DNA of 14,093 bases from Puniceicoccales bacterium (lineage in GTDB: Bacteria; Verrucomicrobiota; Verrucomicrobiia; Opitutales; JAIRKQ01). Below, one piece after another: positions 13,408 through 14,093 of the stretch. The position numbers were made by a program, and so were the translations under genes. The stretch's first letter is position 1. Each line of letters opens with the position of its first letter. Below the pieces are notes generated by a model. The model was given only the letters and a program-made list of their open reading frames with translations, was not told the origin of the DNA and did no database searches. The stretch spans positions 1-14,093 of the forward strand of contig JAISXS010000037.1 in NCBI GenBank assembly GCA_031270385.1, given 5' to 3'.

Positions 13408-13920
13408 ATGAATATGAAATTTGATACGCATTCCGCCCATGACATGATGGAAGATGCCAAAAGATTGATTAATACCGAAGGATCAAGGCCAAAACCAACC
13501 AACAAAAAAATAATTGCTTGGCTTGATGGTGCTTCTGCAAAATTTAATGCCGCCGGAGACAAATCTTCGTCTGCTAAGTGTAATAAGATGGCGGCACGCG
13601 TAGCAGCAGAAATTGGAGACACCCAAAAGGCTGCCAACCTTTGGAAATCTGCATATGAAAACTATGCTTATTGTGGAAATTCCATAGAAGCCGCTGAAGC
13701 CGTTAACGAGGCGGCCCGTCTGGTAAGCGACAAAGGCAAAAAAAGAAAGCTTCTGATATGCTGTGCTGATATGCACGTTGAAACCGCGCATGACAGTCGT
13801 TTCGCAGAAGATCGAAGACGTCATTTCGAAGAAGCTGCAAAAATTTCTGGACATGTCGGAAGCGAGAGAAAGGCCAGGGGCAACAATTTGGCCGCCCAAT
13901 TTGCCAAGAATAAATATTAA
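13408..13920 (+). CDS. Cassette protein 2, 170 aa, all-helical TPR/SNAP-like
   Basis: Start ATG with AAGGAA at 13395-13400, spacing 7; the 16 bases up to and including the ATG are identical to those of unit 1. The protein is helical, soluble and without signal peptide. A TPR-like stretch runs from about residue 55 to 110 (MAARVAAEIGDTQKAANLW, then AYENYAYCGNSIEAAEAV), which loosely recalls alpha-SNAP-type solenoids. It aligns end to end with the 173-aa protein of unit 1 but at low identity, far below the identity of the flanking noncoding DNA. It ends in TAA, with the conserved tail following directly and no element between. Function unknown. Confidence 0.75.
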   Translation: MNMKFDTHSAHDMMEDAKRLINTEGSRPKPTNKKIIAWLDGASAKFNAAGDKSSSAKCNKMAARVAAEIGDTQKAANLWKSAYENYAYCGNSIEAAEAVNEAARLVSDKGKKRKLLICCADMHVETAHDSRFAEDRRRHFEEAAKISGHVGSERKARGNNLAAQFAKNKY

Positions 13921-13929
13921 TCTGCAACG

Positions 13930-14093
13930 TGACCATGTCGCAGTGCAAAAGTTGGTCATTGTCTGGGACGCAAGATTGGAAACAGTATTGTGTCCCTGAT
14001 TCCCGAGGCTTCTGTCACAAAATTACCAGTCAGTCCATGCCGATCACCATACCTCCGGATGGCGGCATGATATTGTTCGTATTCTACAAAATA
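13930..14093 (+). repeat. Cassette tail, copy B, running to the window end
   Basis: Ungapped match to 12814-12977. The last 91 bases (14003-14093) are identical to copy A and include the uppP-like fragment at 14060-14093. In copy A the next base pairs begin element E13, so a third cassette unit probably begins just outside the window. Confidence 0.9.

Noticed and set aside
11749..14093. CRISPR array
   Set aside because: Repeats are about 100 bp with inverted ends, irregularly spaced and separated by genes rather than short unique spacers.

Overview
The window comes from a bacterial chromosome that is AT-leaning and uses the standard code (TAA, TAG and TGA all end genes). Conserved genes for cytidylate kinase, glucosamine-6-phosphate synthase (GlmS) and undecaprenyl-diphosphatase (UppP), plus an exported TPR protein, point to a peptidoglycan-making bacterium, probably Gram-negative. 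I cannot place it taxonomically. Several unrecognised, mostly soluble, helix-rich proteins and a dense load of short inverted-repeat elements give the flanks an accessory, possibly host-associated character; that last point is inference.

Layout. (1) 1-2084: an orphan 348-aa protein with three internal acidic repeats (262-1308, +), preceded by a short element and followed by four more elements, three of them chained end to end (1486-1795). (2) 2085-5042: two orphan genes on the minus strand, 187 aa (with a good TTGACA-17-TATCAT promoter) and 717 aa, separated by an element. (3) 5043-5636: a possible frameshifted gene remnant and two elements. (4) 5632-11743: the conserved core, with cmk on the minus strand diverging from a tight plus-strand operon glmS - TPR protein - uppP (gaps of 3 and 1 bp). 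GlmS makes the amino sugar for UDP-GlcNAc and UppP recycles the lipid carrier, so the operon has a cell-envelope theme and the exported TPR protein probably acts there too. (5) 11749-14093: a tandem cassette array. Each unit is [three inverted-repeat elements - leader with TTGACA - RBS - ORF of about 170 aa - conserved tail]; unit 1 is followed by unit 2, and the window ends just where a third unit would start.

The main discovery candidate has two linked parts. The first is a family of about 100-107-bp elements with roughly 26-bp terminal inverted repeats (consensus end near TATAGTCATCTTACTCGAG) and TA at both ends. Fifteen copies can be seen by eye, all between genes, several chained so that neighbours share a TA. 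The second is the cassette array, where the noncoding flanks of the two units are about 95% identical over the element block and perfectly identical over 91 bp of tail, while the encoded proteins are only distantly related. Comparing the units shows one element (12691-12791) present in unit 1 and absent in unit 2, which is direct internal evidence that the elements move. The tail of each unit ends in a piece closely matching the 3' end of uppP, suggesting the array grew from the uppP boundary.
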